Origin: CALIZF01 sp046292445
GTDB taxonomy: Bacteria; Pseudomonadota; Alphaproteobacteria; Rhodobacterales; Rhodobacteraceae
Length of the DNA: 64,000 nt
Reading direction: 5' to 3'
Assembly: GCA_046292445.1 (NCBI GenBank)
Contig: JBKBQT010000009.1
Location: forward strand, 65,225 to 129,224
Shown here: positions 1 to 7,237 of the stretch, piece by piece
Numbering within the stretch: the stretch's first letter is position 1
Layout: each line of letters starts with the position of its first letter
Notes under the pieces: model-generated
Database searches by the model: none
Told to the model about the DNA's origin: nothing
What the model saw: only the letters and a program-made list of their open reading frames with translations
Program-made: the position numbers and the translations under genes

Positions 1-181
1 TCCGGCGCAGGATGCCGGGCTTTTCGACCTCCATGCTGTTGACGATCTTGTCCGTCTCGACATCGCAGAGTTCGGCCCCAGCCTCGGCCCGGCCGCCTTC
101 GGCGACGTGCCAGGCGGTGACGGTGCCCTCGGCCATCTCGAGGCCCCATTTGGGCAGGGTGACGGGGATGATGCCCTTCAT
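1..181 (-). CDS. Dihydrolipoamide acyltransferase (E2), lipoyl domain, partial
   Basis: This is the N-terminal 60 residues of an E2 component; the rest lies beyond the left edge. The visible part is a lipoyl domain with the motif ETDKIVNS, so K45 is the lysine expected to carry lipoate and swing between the E1, E2 and E3 active sites. The start ATG is one base after the E1beta stop and is preceded by GGAGC inside E1beta, so the three genes form one operon. The peripheral-subunit-binding and catalytic domains are not visible, so the acyl group transferred (acetyl from acetoin or pyruvate, or branched-chain) cannot be decided. The neighbouring E1 subunits look most like acetoin dehydrogenase. 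Confidence 0.85.
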   Translation of the reverse strand, partial: MKGIIPVTLPKWGLEMAEGTVTAWHVAEGGRAEAGAELCDVETDKIVNSMEVEKPGILRR

Positions 182-182
182 C

Positions 183-1196
183 TCAGGCTCCTTCCATGGC
201 GCGGCGCACGGCGGCCTCGATCTGCGTCGGGCCGGGGACATAGAGCCGCTCCAATTCGCGCGCGAAGGGCACCGGGGTGTGGGGGGCCGTCACCTTCTGC
301 ACCGGCGCCCGGAGGTGACGGAACCCGGCCGTAGCGGCAAGCGATGCGACCTCGGACGCGATCGAGCAGACGGGGTTGGATTCGTCCACCACCACCAGCC
401 GCCCGGTCATCGACAGGCTTTCGAGGATCGTCTCCCCGTCCATCGGCGACGTTGTGCGCAGGTCGATCACCTCGCAGGATATCCCGTCTTTGGCGAGCGT
501 CTCGGCGGCTTTGGTCGCGAACTGCACCATGCGGGCCAGCGCAACGACCGTCACATCCAATCCCTCGCGCACCAGCGCCGCCTCGCCGAAGGGCACAAGG
601 TGCTCGCCCTCGGGCACCTCGCCCTTGCGGGCGTAAAGCGCCTTGTGTTCGAGGAATATCACCGGATCGTCGTCGCGGATCGCCGTCGTCAGCAGGCCCT
701 TGGCATCCGCCGGGGTCGAGGGGACCACGACCTTGAGGCCGGGTATCGCCGACAGCATCGGATAGATCGTCTGCGAATGCTGGGCGGCGGCATTCATGCC
801 CGCGCCCATCGACATGCGCAGCACCACGGGCGTCCTTGCCTTGCCGCCGAACATGTAGCGGAACTTGGCCATCTGGTTCATGATCTGGTCGAGCGCCACA
901 CCGACGAAATCGGCGAACATCAGTTCGGCCACTGGCCGCAGCCCCGCCAGCGCCGCGCCGTTCGCCGCGCCGACGATGTTGCTTTCGCTGATCGGCGTGT
1001 CGATCACGCGCTTCTCCCCGAACCGGCCGATCAGCCCCTTGGTCACGCCGAAGATGCCCCCCGCCGCATCGCGCGTCCCCGAGGTGCCCCCGGCGCCGCC
1101 AGACACGTCCTCGCCCAGCACGATCACGCGAGGATCGCGCGCCATCTCCTCGTGCAGCGCCTGGTTGAGCGCATCGCGCATCGTCATCTCGGGCAT
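183..1196 (-). CDS. 2-oxoacid/acetoin dehydrogenase E1 beta subunit
   Basis: The 337-residue protein is the transketolase-like beta subunit of a thiamine-diphosphate-dependent 2-oxoacid or acetoin dehydrogenase. It begins MTMRDALNQALHEEM and has VIVLGEDV, DTPISESNIVG and, near the C-terminus, LVVVDESNPVCSIASEV, all typical of AcoB/PdhB. The length is normal. With the alpha subunit it decarboxylates or cleaves the substrate and reductively acylates the E2 lipoyl group. It lies 9 bases downstream of E1alpha and 1 base upstream of E2. No E3 gene is in the window; E3 may be encoded beyond the left edge or shared with the housekeeping complexes. Confidence 0.9.
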   Translation of the reverse strand: MPEMTMRDALNQALHEEMARDPRVIVLGEDVSGGAGGTSGTRDAAGGIFGVTKGLIGRFGEKRVIDTPISESNIVGAANGAALAGLRPVAELMFADFVGVALDQIMNQMAKFRYMFGGKARTPVVLRMSMGAGMNAAAQHSQTIYPMLSAIPGLKVVVPSTPADAKGLLTTAIRDDDPVIFLEHKALYARKGEVPEGEHLVPFGEAALVREGLDVTVVALARMVQFATKAAETLAKDGISCEVIDLRTTSPMDGETILESLSMTGRLVVVDESNPVCSIASEVASLAATAGFRHLRAPVQKVTAPHTPVPFARELERLYVPGPTQIEAAVRRAMEGA

Positions 1197-1205
1197 CGGC
1201 GCACC

Positions 1206-2171
1206 TCAGTAGTCGGCATAGACATCGGACAGCATGACCTCGGGCCCCGGCACCGGCCCCTTGCGGGCCGAATCCACCGCCGCGTCGATCTGCGCCAGCA
1301 CCTCGGCATCCACGGCGTCGAGCGTGGCGGCATCGAAGATCCCCGCCTCCGTCACGCGGGCGCGGAACTGCATCAGGCAGTCCTTCGTCTCGCGGAACAT
1401 CTTCACCTCGTCCTTGGCGCGGTAGTTCTGCGGATCGCCCTCGAAATGGCCGAAATACCGCGTCGCGGTGGCCACGACCGCCGAAGGCCCCTTGCCCGCA
1501 CGGGCATGCGCGATGGCCGCCGCCGCCGCCTCGTGGACCGAGAAGTAGTCGAACCCGTCCGCCTCCCACACCGGGATGCCGAAGCCGCGCGTCCGCGTCA
1601 CCAGATCGGACCCGATCCCGTAGCGCGAGCCGGTGTGTTCCGAATAGCCGTTGTCCTCGAAGACGAAGACCTTGGGCACCTTGAGCACCACGGCCATGTT
1701 CATCGCCTCGAACACGGTCCCCTGGTTCGACGCGCCGTCGCCGGTGAACGACAGCGCCACCGATCCGTCGCCCTTGATGTCGCAGGCAATGGCGGCGCCG
1801 AGGGCGATGGGCTGGCCGCCGCCGACGATGCCGTTCGCGCCGAGCATCCCCTTGTCGAGGTCGGCAATATGCATCGATCCGCCGCGCCCCTTGCACAGCC
1901 CGTCCGCCCGGCCGTAGATCTCATGCATCATCCCGCGCACGTCGCAGCCACGCGCGAGGCAATGGCCGTGTCCGCGATGGGTCGACACGATCCAGTCCTC
2001 GGCGCGCAGGTTCTCGCATACGCCGACCGCGATCGCCTCCTGCCCGGCATAGAGGTGGGTGAAGCCCGCGATCTCGCCCTTGGGGTTCTCGACGTGCAGC
2101 CGTTCCTCGAACGCGCGGATCAGGCGCATCTGCCGGTAGGCGCGCAGGATCTGCTCCGGGCTTTGCTGCAT
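1206..2171 (-). CDS. 2-oxoacid/acetoin dehydrogenase E1 alpha subunit
   Basis: The 321-residue protein binds thiamine diphosphate through the motif GDGASNQG at residues 144-151 followed by the usual FEAMNMA helix. The segment from HRGHGH through GRGGSMH is characteristic of acetoin dehydrogenase AcoA and PDH E1alpha. A longer frame exists, but the start at 2171 is preceded by GGAGG six bases away, which decides it. It is the first gene of an E1alpha-E1beta-E2 operon that diverges from an acyl-CoA dehydrogenase gene. In this setting it could supply a 2-oxoacid or alpha-ketol oxidation step for the island, with acetyl-CoA or another acyl-CoA as product. Acetoin itself as substrate is only one possibility. 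Confidence 0.88.
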   Translation of the reverse strand: MQQSPEQILRAYRQMRLIRAFEERLHVENPKGEIAGFTHLYAGQEAIAVGVCENLRAEDWIVSTHRGHGHCLARGCDVRGMMHEIYGRADGLCKGRGGSMHIADLDKGMLGANGIVGGGQPIALGAAIACDIKGDGSVALSFTGDGASNQGTVFEAMNMAVVLKVPKVFVFEDNGYSEHTGSRYGIGSDLVTRTRGFGIPVWEADGFDYFSVHEAAAAAIAHARAGKGPSAVVATATRYFGHFEGDPQNYRAKDEVKMFRETKDCLMQFRARVTEAGIFDAATLDAVDAEVLAQIDAAVDSARKGPVPGPEVMLSDVYADY

Positions 2172-2291
2172 GGGTTGCCTCCGTCGCAAGGCCGCGGGCA
2201 GGCGCCCGCCGCACGATTGCCCCTACTCTTTCCAGATTTCATTGTATATTGAAAGGGCAATCTTTGTATTTTGTGGCGGGGAGGCTGGCAC
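2172..2291. promoter_or_regulatory. Divergent promoter region of island units 1 and 2
   Basis: This 120-bp gap separates the E1 operon from the acyl-CoA dehydrogenase gene. Its right half is clearly AT-rich against a GC-rich background. It holds ATTGTATA at 2241-2248 and TCTTTGTAT at 2261-2269. Near-identical elements occur in the other divergent gap of the island (ATATCAAAGA at 7131-7140 and ATTGTATA at 7147-7154). They may be promoter -10/-35 elements, a shared GntR- or TetR-type operator, or both. This is an inference from similarity only. Confidence 0.45.
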
Positions 2292-3455
2292 ATGGACTTT
2301 CGTCTGACCGACGAGCAGGCAGCGCTGCAGGAGGCGGCGCGGCGTTTCGCCCAGGCCGAGCTGCCGCCGCTCGCGGCCGAGCTGGAACGGGACGCGCGCC
2401 CGGTGCCGCAGGTCTGGCTGGACCGGTATGCCGCCATGGGCTTTCTCGGGATCAACGTCGCCGAAGCCTACGGCGGGCTTGGCCTTGGCAATCTCGAGGC
2501 GCTTCTCGTGGTCGAGGAATTCGCCAAGATCAGCTCGGCTGTCGCCTTTCCGGTGTTCGAAAGCTGCGTCGGGCCGGTTCGGGCGATCGAGTACTTCGCC
2601 CCCCAATCCCTGCGCGACCGGGTCATCCCGCGCGTCTGCCGCGGGGAACTAGTCGTCGCGGTGGGCATGAGCGAGGCCGACGCGGGCAGCGCGCTCACCG
2701 ACCTCAAGACACGGGCGCGGATCGAGGGCGACCGGGTGATCCTGAACGGCACCAAGCGCTGGTGTTCGGGCGGCGGGCATGCGGGCGGCTATGTCGTCTA
2801 TGCCCGGTTCAGCGACCGGCAGGGTGCGGCGGGAATCGGCGCGGTCTATGTCGAGAAGGGCACGCCCGGCTTCACCTTCGGCCCGCAGGAAGAGCTGATG
2901 GGGTTCCGCGGTGTTCCCTCGTCGGATCTCTATTTCGACAATGTCGAACTGCCGCTCGACGCGGTGATCGTGGGCGAAGGCGGGTTCAAGAAGCTGATGG
3001 AGGCGTTCGACCTTGAACGCTGCGGCAACGCGACGATGGCGCTCGGGCAGGCGTCCGGGGCGCTCGACGACGTGCTGGTCTATGTGCAGGAGCGCGAGCA
3101 GTTCGGCCGGCCGATCGTCGAGTTTCAGGGCGTTCAGATCAAGCTGGCCGAGATGAAGCTGCGCGTCGATGCGGCGCGCCTGCTGATCCAGCGGGCGTCA
3201 AAGAACGCCGAGGACGGGATGCCGTCGCTGCTCGACTCCTCGCTCGCCAAGTGTTTCGCCAACGAGATCGCGCGCGAGGTGACGGGAACGGCGGTGCAGC
3301 TCATGGGCGGCTATGGCTATTCCAAGGCCTATCCGATGGAACGCCGACTGCGCGACAGCTGGGGCTGGGGCATCGCCGGCGGGGCGATCGATATCCAGAA
3401 GGTCAACATCGCCTCGGCCCTCGTCGGGCGGCGGTTCAACCAGCGCGCGGGCTGA
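2292..3455 (+). CDS. Acyl-CoA dehydrogenase (isovaleryl/long-chain-like catalytic base)
   Basis: This is a 387-residue FAD-dependent acyl-CoA dehydrogenase introducing an alpha,beta double bond into an acyl-CoA thioester. The N-terminal helical domain starts MDFRLTDEQ. The middle domain has the flavin-contacting stretch SEADAGSALTDL, and the C-terminal domain has EREQFGRP and LMGGYGYSKAYPMERRLRD. The usual catalytic glutamate near the C-terminus is replaced: the site reads IAGGAIDIQ with G363. A glutamate in DLER (E242) sits where isovaleryl- and long-chain-CoA dehydrogenases keep their base, so the enzyme is probably active. The start at 2292 follows GGGGAGG; an in-frame ATG at 2271 lacks support. 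A Rieske ferredoxin gene follows 3 bases later. Confidence 0.9.
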   Translation: MDFRLTDEQAALQEAARRFAQAELPPLAAELERDARPVPQVWLDRYAAMGFLGINVAEAYGGLGLGNLEALLVVEEFAKISSAVAFPVFESCVGPVRAIEYFAPQSLRDRVIPRVCRGELVVAVGMSEADAGSALTDLKTRARIEGDRVILNGTKRWCSGGGHAGGYVVYARFSDRQGAAGIGAVYVEKGTPGFTFGPQEELMGFRGVPSSDLYFDNVELPLDAVIVGEGGFKKLMEAFDLERCGNATMALGQASGALDDVLVYVQEREQFGRPIVEFQGVQIKLAEMKLRVDAARLLIQRASKNAEDGMPSLLDSSLAKCFANEIAREVTGTAVQLMGGYGYSKAYPMERRLRDSWGWGIAGGAIDIQKVNIASALVGRRFNQRAG

Positions 3456-3458
3456 CCG

Positions 3459-3797
3459 GTGCTGCCGCGGGCGACGGCCGAATTCGTCGATGTCGCCGGC
3501 ACGGCGCAGGTGCCGGCCGCCGGCGCGCTGTTCGTGGCGGCGGGTTCGCAGGAGATCATGCTGACGCGGAACGGGGCGGGCGAGATCGTCGCCTTCTCGG
3601 GCCGCTGCCCGCATGCCTTCGCGCGGCTGGCCGAGGGCAGGATCGAGGGCGGGCAGGTGATCTGCGCCGCCCATGGCGCGCGGTTCGATCTGGCGACGGG
3701 CCGGTCGCAGGGCGGCTGTCCCGACCTGCCCGCTTATGCGGTGCGGGTCGATGGTCGCCGTGTTCTCGTGCGCCCCGGTGTTGCGCCTCAGGCATAG
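3459..3797 (+). CDS. Rieske-type [2Fe-2S] ferredoxin
   Basis: The 112-residue protein has the two Rieske cluster motifs, CPH in the first half and CAAH followed by GARFDL about 20 residues later. It is the size of the soluble ferredoxins that feed Rieske oxygenases. The start is a GTG three bases after the acyl-CoA dehydrogenase stop, so the genes are co-transcribed. Its likely partner is the Rieske oxygenase encoded at 4982-6262 on the other strand. No ferredoxin reductase is encoded nearby. Its 3' end overlaps the convergent ThuA-like gene by 10 bases. Confidence 0.85.
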   Translation: MLPRATAEFVDVAGTAQVPAAGALFVAAGSQEIMLTRNGAGEIVAFSGRCPHAFARLAEGRIEGGQVICAAHGARFDLATGRSQGGCPDLPAYAVRVDGRRVLVRPGVAPQA

Positions 3798-4531
3798 GGT
3801 GCGGCACGTATCGCCCACAGAAGGCCCCGGCGCAGCAGGGTGCGGAACACCGGGTGGGGCCAGGATCCGCGCTCGACGAAGGGGTAGGCGTCGGTCAGGG
3901 GCTGCATGTCATGGCGGCCCCGCGTATGGCCCAGCGTCAGATAGAGGACCGCGCCCGGACCGTGGTCGCGCAGGCTCAGGACCGGATGGGCGGGTTCGTC
4001 CCAGTCGGCCCGCGCGAACAGCGGCGTGCGCCCGGTGAAGGCGCAGGTGAGCAGGACCGTCGCGCCCGGGTCCACGTCCTGCAGGTATAGCTCATCCTCG
4101 ACAAAGAACGTGCCGAACCCTGCGACGAGCGGGTGATCGGGCGCAGCGAGCCGGACCTTGAACCGCGCCGGGGCGGGATGGGCGGCGAACTGGCTACCCA
4201 GCATCGCCCGCAGGCGCGGGGGCAGGGGCGGGCATCGCACCGGCGCGTCCCCGTCGAGGATCAGCCGGGCGTTGGTGGCATGCAGCGCGAACCACCGGCC
4301 GCCGCGGGCAAGGAAACGGTCCAGCGCATCGAGCGCCGCATCATCGGGCATCACGTCGCAGGTATAGGTGACCAGCAGGTCGGCCGCATCGAGCATCGCG
4401 GGCGCATAGCCCTCGGCCACCCGCACCCGCAACCCTTCGTGTTCCGCCATGAGGGTCAGAAGCTCCAGCCGCGCATGGTCCATGTCGTGCCATGGACCTG
4501 CGCAGATCAGCACCCCGTCGCGGCGCGCCAT
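3788..4531 (-). CDS. ThuA-like domain protein
   Basis: The 247-residue protein resembles the ThuA family (class I glutamine-amidotransferase-like fold, no catalytic Cys triad required). Recognisable parts are the strand and turn VLICAGPWHDMDHARLE at the N-terminus, a segment DLLVTYTCDVMPDD, FALHATNA, and the late motif VLYLTLGHTRGRHDM. ThuA proteins are linked to sugar or cyclic-compound metabolism but their reaction is mostly unknown, so no function is assigned. The start at 4531 shares one base with the stop of the MaoC gene. It is the last gene of the SDR, oxygenase, MaoC, ThuA operon and may act on an oxygenated or ring-opened intermediate. Confidence 0.7.
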   Translation of the reverse strand: MARRDGVLICAGPWHDMDHARLELLTLMAEHEGLRVRVAEGYAPAMLDAADLLVTYTCDVMPDDAALDALDRFLARGGRWFALHATNARLILDGDAPVRCPPLPPRLRAMLGSQFAAHPAPARFKVRLAAPDHPLVAGFGTFFVEDELYLQDVDPGATVLLTCAFTGRTPLFARADWDEPAHPVLSLRDHGPGAVLYLTLGHTRGRHDMQPLTDAYPFVERGSWPHPVFRTLLRRGLLWAIRAAPYA

Positions 4532-4995
4532 CAACCGGCGGGCCGGCGATAGACCATGTCGGTCGAGGTGAAGGACAGCACGGTTTCGCCGTCCTGATTG
4601 GCCAGCGCATGCCGCAGCACGGCAAGGCCGACGCCGGGACGGCTGCCCGAGGGGCGCTTGGACAGCACCTCGGAGGTGGCGACCAGCGCGTCCCCCGGCC
4701 GCACGGCGCGCGGCCAGCGCACCGTGTCCCATTGCACGCCGCAGACCCAGGCGATATCGCCGTTCGCCCGGTGATCGAGGATCCGCCAGAGTGCGGCAGT
4801 GTGGATCCCGCTCGCGATCAGCCCGCCAAAGAGCGATTCCTTGGCCGCCTCGGCATCAGCATGGAACCATTGCGGGTCATAGCGGGCGGCGAAGGCGAGG
4901 ATATCCTCGGCCGTGACCGTCAGCGGCCCGGCCCGCGTCGTCTCGCCGACCGTCAGATCTTCCCAGTAGCGCGACGGCCGGTCAGTCGCCGACAT
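4531..4995 (-). CDS. MaoC-like dehydratase / enoyl-CoA hydratase
   Basis: The 154-residue single-hotdog protein belongs to the MaoC family, which usually adds water to enoyl-CoA thioesters to give (R)-3-hydroxyacyl-CoA. The family signature is clear: YDPQWFHAD, then LFGGLIASGIHTAALW, which holds the substrate-binding and hydratase residues. The C-terminal half has VRPGDALVATSEVL and a final strand. It starts inside the 3' end of the Rieske oxygenase gene (14-base overlap), so translation is coupled. In the island it is the natural hydratase for the enoyl-CoA produced by the acyl-CoA dehydrogenase. It would give the 3-hydroxyacyl-CoA that the thiolase-like/DUF35 pair may cleave. Confidence 0.82.
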   Translation of the reverse strand: MSATDRPSRYWEDLTVGETTRAGPLTVTAEDILAFAARYDPQWFHADAEAAKESLFGGLIASGIHTAALWRILDHRANGDIAWVCGVQWDTVRWPRAVRPGDALVATSEVLSKRPSGSRPGVGLAVLRHALANQDGETVLSFTSTDMVYRRPAG

Positions 4996-6262
4996 AATCC
5001 ATCAGCACCTTGTGGAAGTGGCGGATGCGCAGTTCCTGATCGCCGAGCCAGAGCCCCTCGAACCCTGCCGAATGCATCCCCGCCTGAACGCCCGGCAGGT
5101 TCGCCGCATCCTGGTCGATGACGAGGCCCATCGACCGCTCGCCATGCCTGAACCGTTCGTTGCGCGGCTTTTTCGGCCGCTCCTCGCCGGCTTTGAGCAG
5201 GCGGAACATCTGGACGTCGAAATACATCCGGTCGGGATCGGACTCGTGCGGGCGCTGGCGGAACAGCATCAGATCGTCCGCATGGGTGTTCATCGTGATG
5301 TTGGGAAAGATGAAATAGTGATAGTCGTCCGTCAGCTGGTCGTCGTTGAGCTCGGAATAGTCGAGCCCCTGCGCCGCCCCGTGCTTGCGCTTCCACAGTT
5401 GCAGCGCCCGCCGCACCTCGGTCACCCGGCCGTCGAAATCGGCCGGGTCCATCCCCGCCTCGGCCATCGCATGCCTGATGAGATGGGGGATCTCGGTCGT
5501 CTCGTTCACACGGTGGCTGATGGTCGAGAACGGGATGAGATAGCGGTTGTGCCGCCCGTAGGTGTCGATCTGGATGTGCTTGTCCTCGATGAAGTAGAGA
5601 AGCTCGGGGTGGATGCCCTGGACATGGTAGGATTCGTTGAACGCATCCACCGAGGTCTTCCAGTTGCACATCCATTCCACCGTCCAGTCGGTGACCTTCA
5701 CCATCCGCTCGAAGTGGTAGGGCCCGAGGTGCCGGGGCAGGGGGTCGAGGTAATCGGTCAGCGACCCGGCACCGGGATCGAGCGTGAAGAACACAAAGCC
5801 GTTCCAGACCTCGCAGCGCACCGGGGCAAGGCCGCCGCAGGGGGGCGCGCCCTGCGGAAAGGTCTCGATGTCGGGAATGCGGGCGAAGCCGCCGTCGGTG
5901 CGGTATTCCCAGTGGTGATAACGGCAGCGGAAGCTGTCTGCCCGCCCCTCGCCGACCATGAGCCGGTTCCCCCGGTGCTGGCAGACGTTGTAGAACGCCC
6001 GCACCGATCCGTCGGGCTGGCGCACGATGAGGATCTCCTCGCGCCCGATCGACGTCACATGGTAGCAGCCGGGTTCGGGAACATCCTGTTCCGCACAGCC
6101 CCAGAGCCAGACCTTGGTCCACATCCGGTCCCATTCGCGCTGCATGAAGGCGGCGCTGGTGTAGCGCTCCTTGGGGATCATTGCGGTCCCCAGGTCCGGC
6201 GGCGCGGTCTTGTCGACTGGGGTGATGGTGAAGTCGCCGGGCTGCACGCGCGTCATGGTCAT
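4982..6262 (-). CDS. Rieske non-heme iron oxygenase, alpha subunit
   Basis: The 426-residue protein is a ring-hydroxylating-type oxygenase alpha subunit. The Rieske [2Fe-2S] ligands are C94 and H96 (CQH) and C113 and H116 (CRYH). The mononuclear iron site is seen in DAFNESYHVQGIHPE with H213 and H218, and D206 as the likely electron-transfer bridge. It would use O2 and electrons from a ferredoxin to hydroxylate or demethylate a substrate. No small beta subunit gene is present, so it is probably a homo-oligomer. The start at 6262 is preceded by GGGAGG eight bases away; an alternative ATG at 6256 is less well placed. The substrate is unknown, and the missing reductase is noted in the findings. 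Confidence 0.88.
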   Translation of the reverse strand: MTMTRVQPGDFTITPVDKTAPPDLGTAMIPKERYTSAAFMQREWDRMWTKVWLWGCAEQDVPEPGCYHVTSIGREEILIVRQPDGSVRAFYNVCQHRGNRLMVGEGRADSFRCRYHHWEYRTDGGFARIPDIETFPQGAPPCGGLAPVRCEVWNGFVFFTLDPGAGSLTDYLDPLPRHLGPYHFERMVKVTDWTVEWMCNWKTSVDAFNESYHVQGIHPELLYFIEDKHIQIDTYGRHNRYLIPFSTISHRVNETTEIPHLIRHAMAEAGMDPADFDGRVTEVRRALQLWKRKHGAAQGLDYSELNDDQLTDDYHYFIFPNITMNTHADDLMLFRQRPHESDPDRMYFDVQMFRLLKAGEERPKKPRNERFRHGERSMGLVIDQDAANLPGVQAGMHSAGFEGLWLGDQELRIRHFHKVLMDYVGD

Positions 6263-6282
6263 GATAATCGCCTCCCTTCCGC

Positions 6283-7062
6283 CTAGAACCCTACCCGCTT
6301 CGACCAGCCGCCATCCACCGTCAGATGCGCGCCGTTGCACCAGCTTGCCGCGGGGCTTGCGAGGAACACGGCGGCGCGGGCAACCTCCTCGGCCGTGGCG
6401 AGGCGGCCGAGCGGCTGCTTGCGGATCACGTCGCGATAGGTCCGGCTGCGGGCGACCGCGATCATCTCCCAGTTCGATCCGGGGAACATCGTGGGGCCGG
6501 GCGACAGGACGTTGACGCGGATCCCGGCGCGGGCGACCGACTGGGCAAGCTGCTGCGCCCAGGCGACCAGCGCCGCCTTGATCGCGTTGTAGGCCATCGG
6601 CGCGACGAAGGTTTCCGATGCGGCCATGGTCGCCATGACGAGGATGCTCGGATCGCGCCCGTTGCGCAGATGCGGCATAGCCGCGTCCACCATGCGGGTC
6701 GCGCCCATCAGGTCGATCTCGAAGTTGCGCCGCCAGTAGCCTTCCGCATCGGTGCCGCCGCCGCCGCTGACATTGGCCACCACAAGATCGAGCCCCCCGA
6801 ACGCTGCCGCGGTGTCATCGACCCAGGCGCCCAGCGAAGACCCGTCCCGCGCCTGGAGCGGGCGGTCGAACGCACGCACCCCGCGCGCCTCGATCGCAGC
6901 GCGTGCGGCTGCGAGCGCTTCGGGCCCGCGCGCGCAGATCGACACGTCGCACCCCTCTTCCGCGAGCAGCAGCGCGATGGCCCGGCCGATGCCGCGCGAT
7001 GCACCCGATACCGCCGCCCGTTTGCCACGCAGCCCGAGGTCCACCCTCCCAAGCCCCCCCAT
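6283..7062 (-). CDS. Short-chain dehydrogenase/reductase (SDR)
   Basis: The 259-residue protein has the classical SDR fold: SGASRGIGRAIAL for NAD(P) binding, NVSGGGG after strand 4, a YNAIK active-site Tyr-Lys pair, and the C-terminal VDGGW. It probably oxidises a secondary alcohol or reduces a ketone made in this pathway. It is the first gene of the minus-strand operon with the Rieske oxygenase, MaoC and ThuA genes, 20 bases upstream of the oxygenase. A cis-diol dehydrogenase or hydroxyacyl-CoA dehydrogenase role would both fit. The sequence does not decide between them. Confidence 0.85.
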   Translation of the reverse strand: MGGLGRVDLGLRGKRAAVSGASRGIGRAIALLLAEEGCDVSICARGPEALAAARAAIEARGVRAFDRPLQARDGSSLGAWVDDTAAAFGGLDLVVANVSGGGGTDAEGYWRRNFEIDLMGATRMVDAAMPHLRNGRDPSILVMATMAASETFVAPMAYNAIKAALVAWAQQLAQSVARAGIRVNVLSPGPTMFPGSNWEMIAVARSRTYRDVIRKQPLGRLATAEEVARAAVFLASPAASWCNGAHLTVDGGWSKRVGF

Positions 7063-7237
7063 CGTCGGGCGGGGCTCCCGCCTGCTGGCCGGGCACCCGA
7101 CGCCGCTATCCGTTTTTCCACTTTACACGTATATCAAAGAAACTCTATTGTATACCTAGAACGTAGTCACGACATATGAAAATCGCATGCACAGGTGTCG
7201 TGGCCAGCTCGGCCACGGGCGGAGGGATGGGCGCGCC
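7063..7237. promoter_or_regulatory. Divergent promoter region of island units 3 and 4
   Basis: This 175-bp gap lies between the SDR operon and the CoA-transferase operon. An AT-rich core around 7110-7180 stands out in otherwise GC-rich DNA. It contains ATATCAAAGA (7131-7140) and ATTGTATA (7147-7154), the same words as in the 2172-2291 gap, and GTATAC at 7150-7155 is a perfect 6-bp palindrome. A shared regulator for both divergent promoters is plausible, but no regulator gene lies in the island part seen here. Confidence 0.45.

Noticed and set aside
12..2252. A 746-codon open frame on the plus strand opposite the E1 genes
   Set aside because: It is a GC-rich antisense shadow, full of His/Arg/Gly runs, covering three genes with clear family motifs on the minus strand.
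2292..3455. Acyl-CoA dehydrogenase considered catalytically dead
   Set aside because: The usual Glu is missing, but another Glu lies at the alternative base position known from isovaleryl-CoA dehydrogenase.
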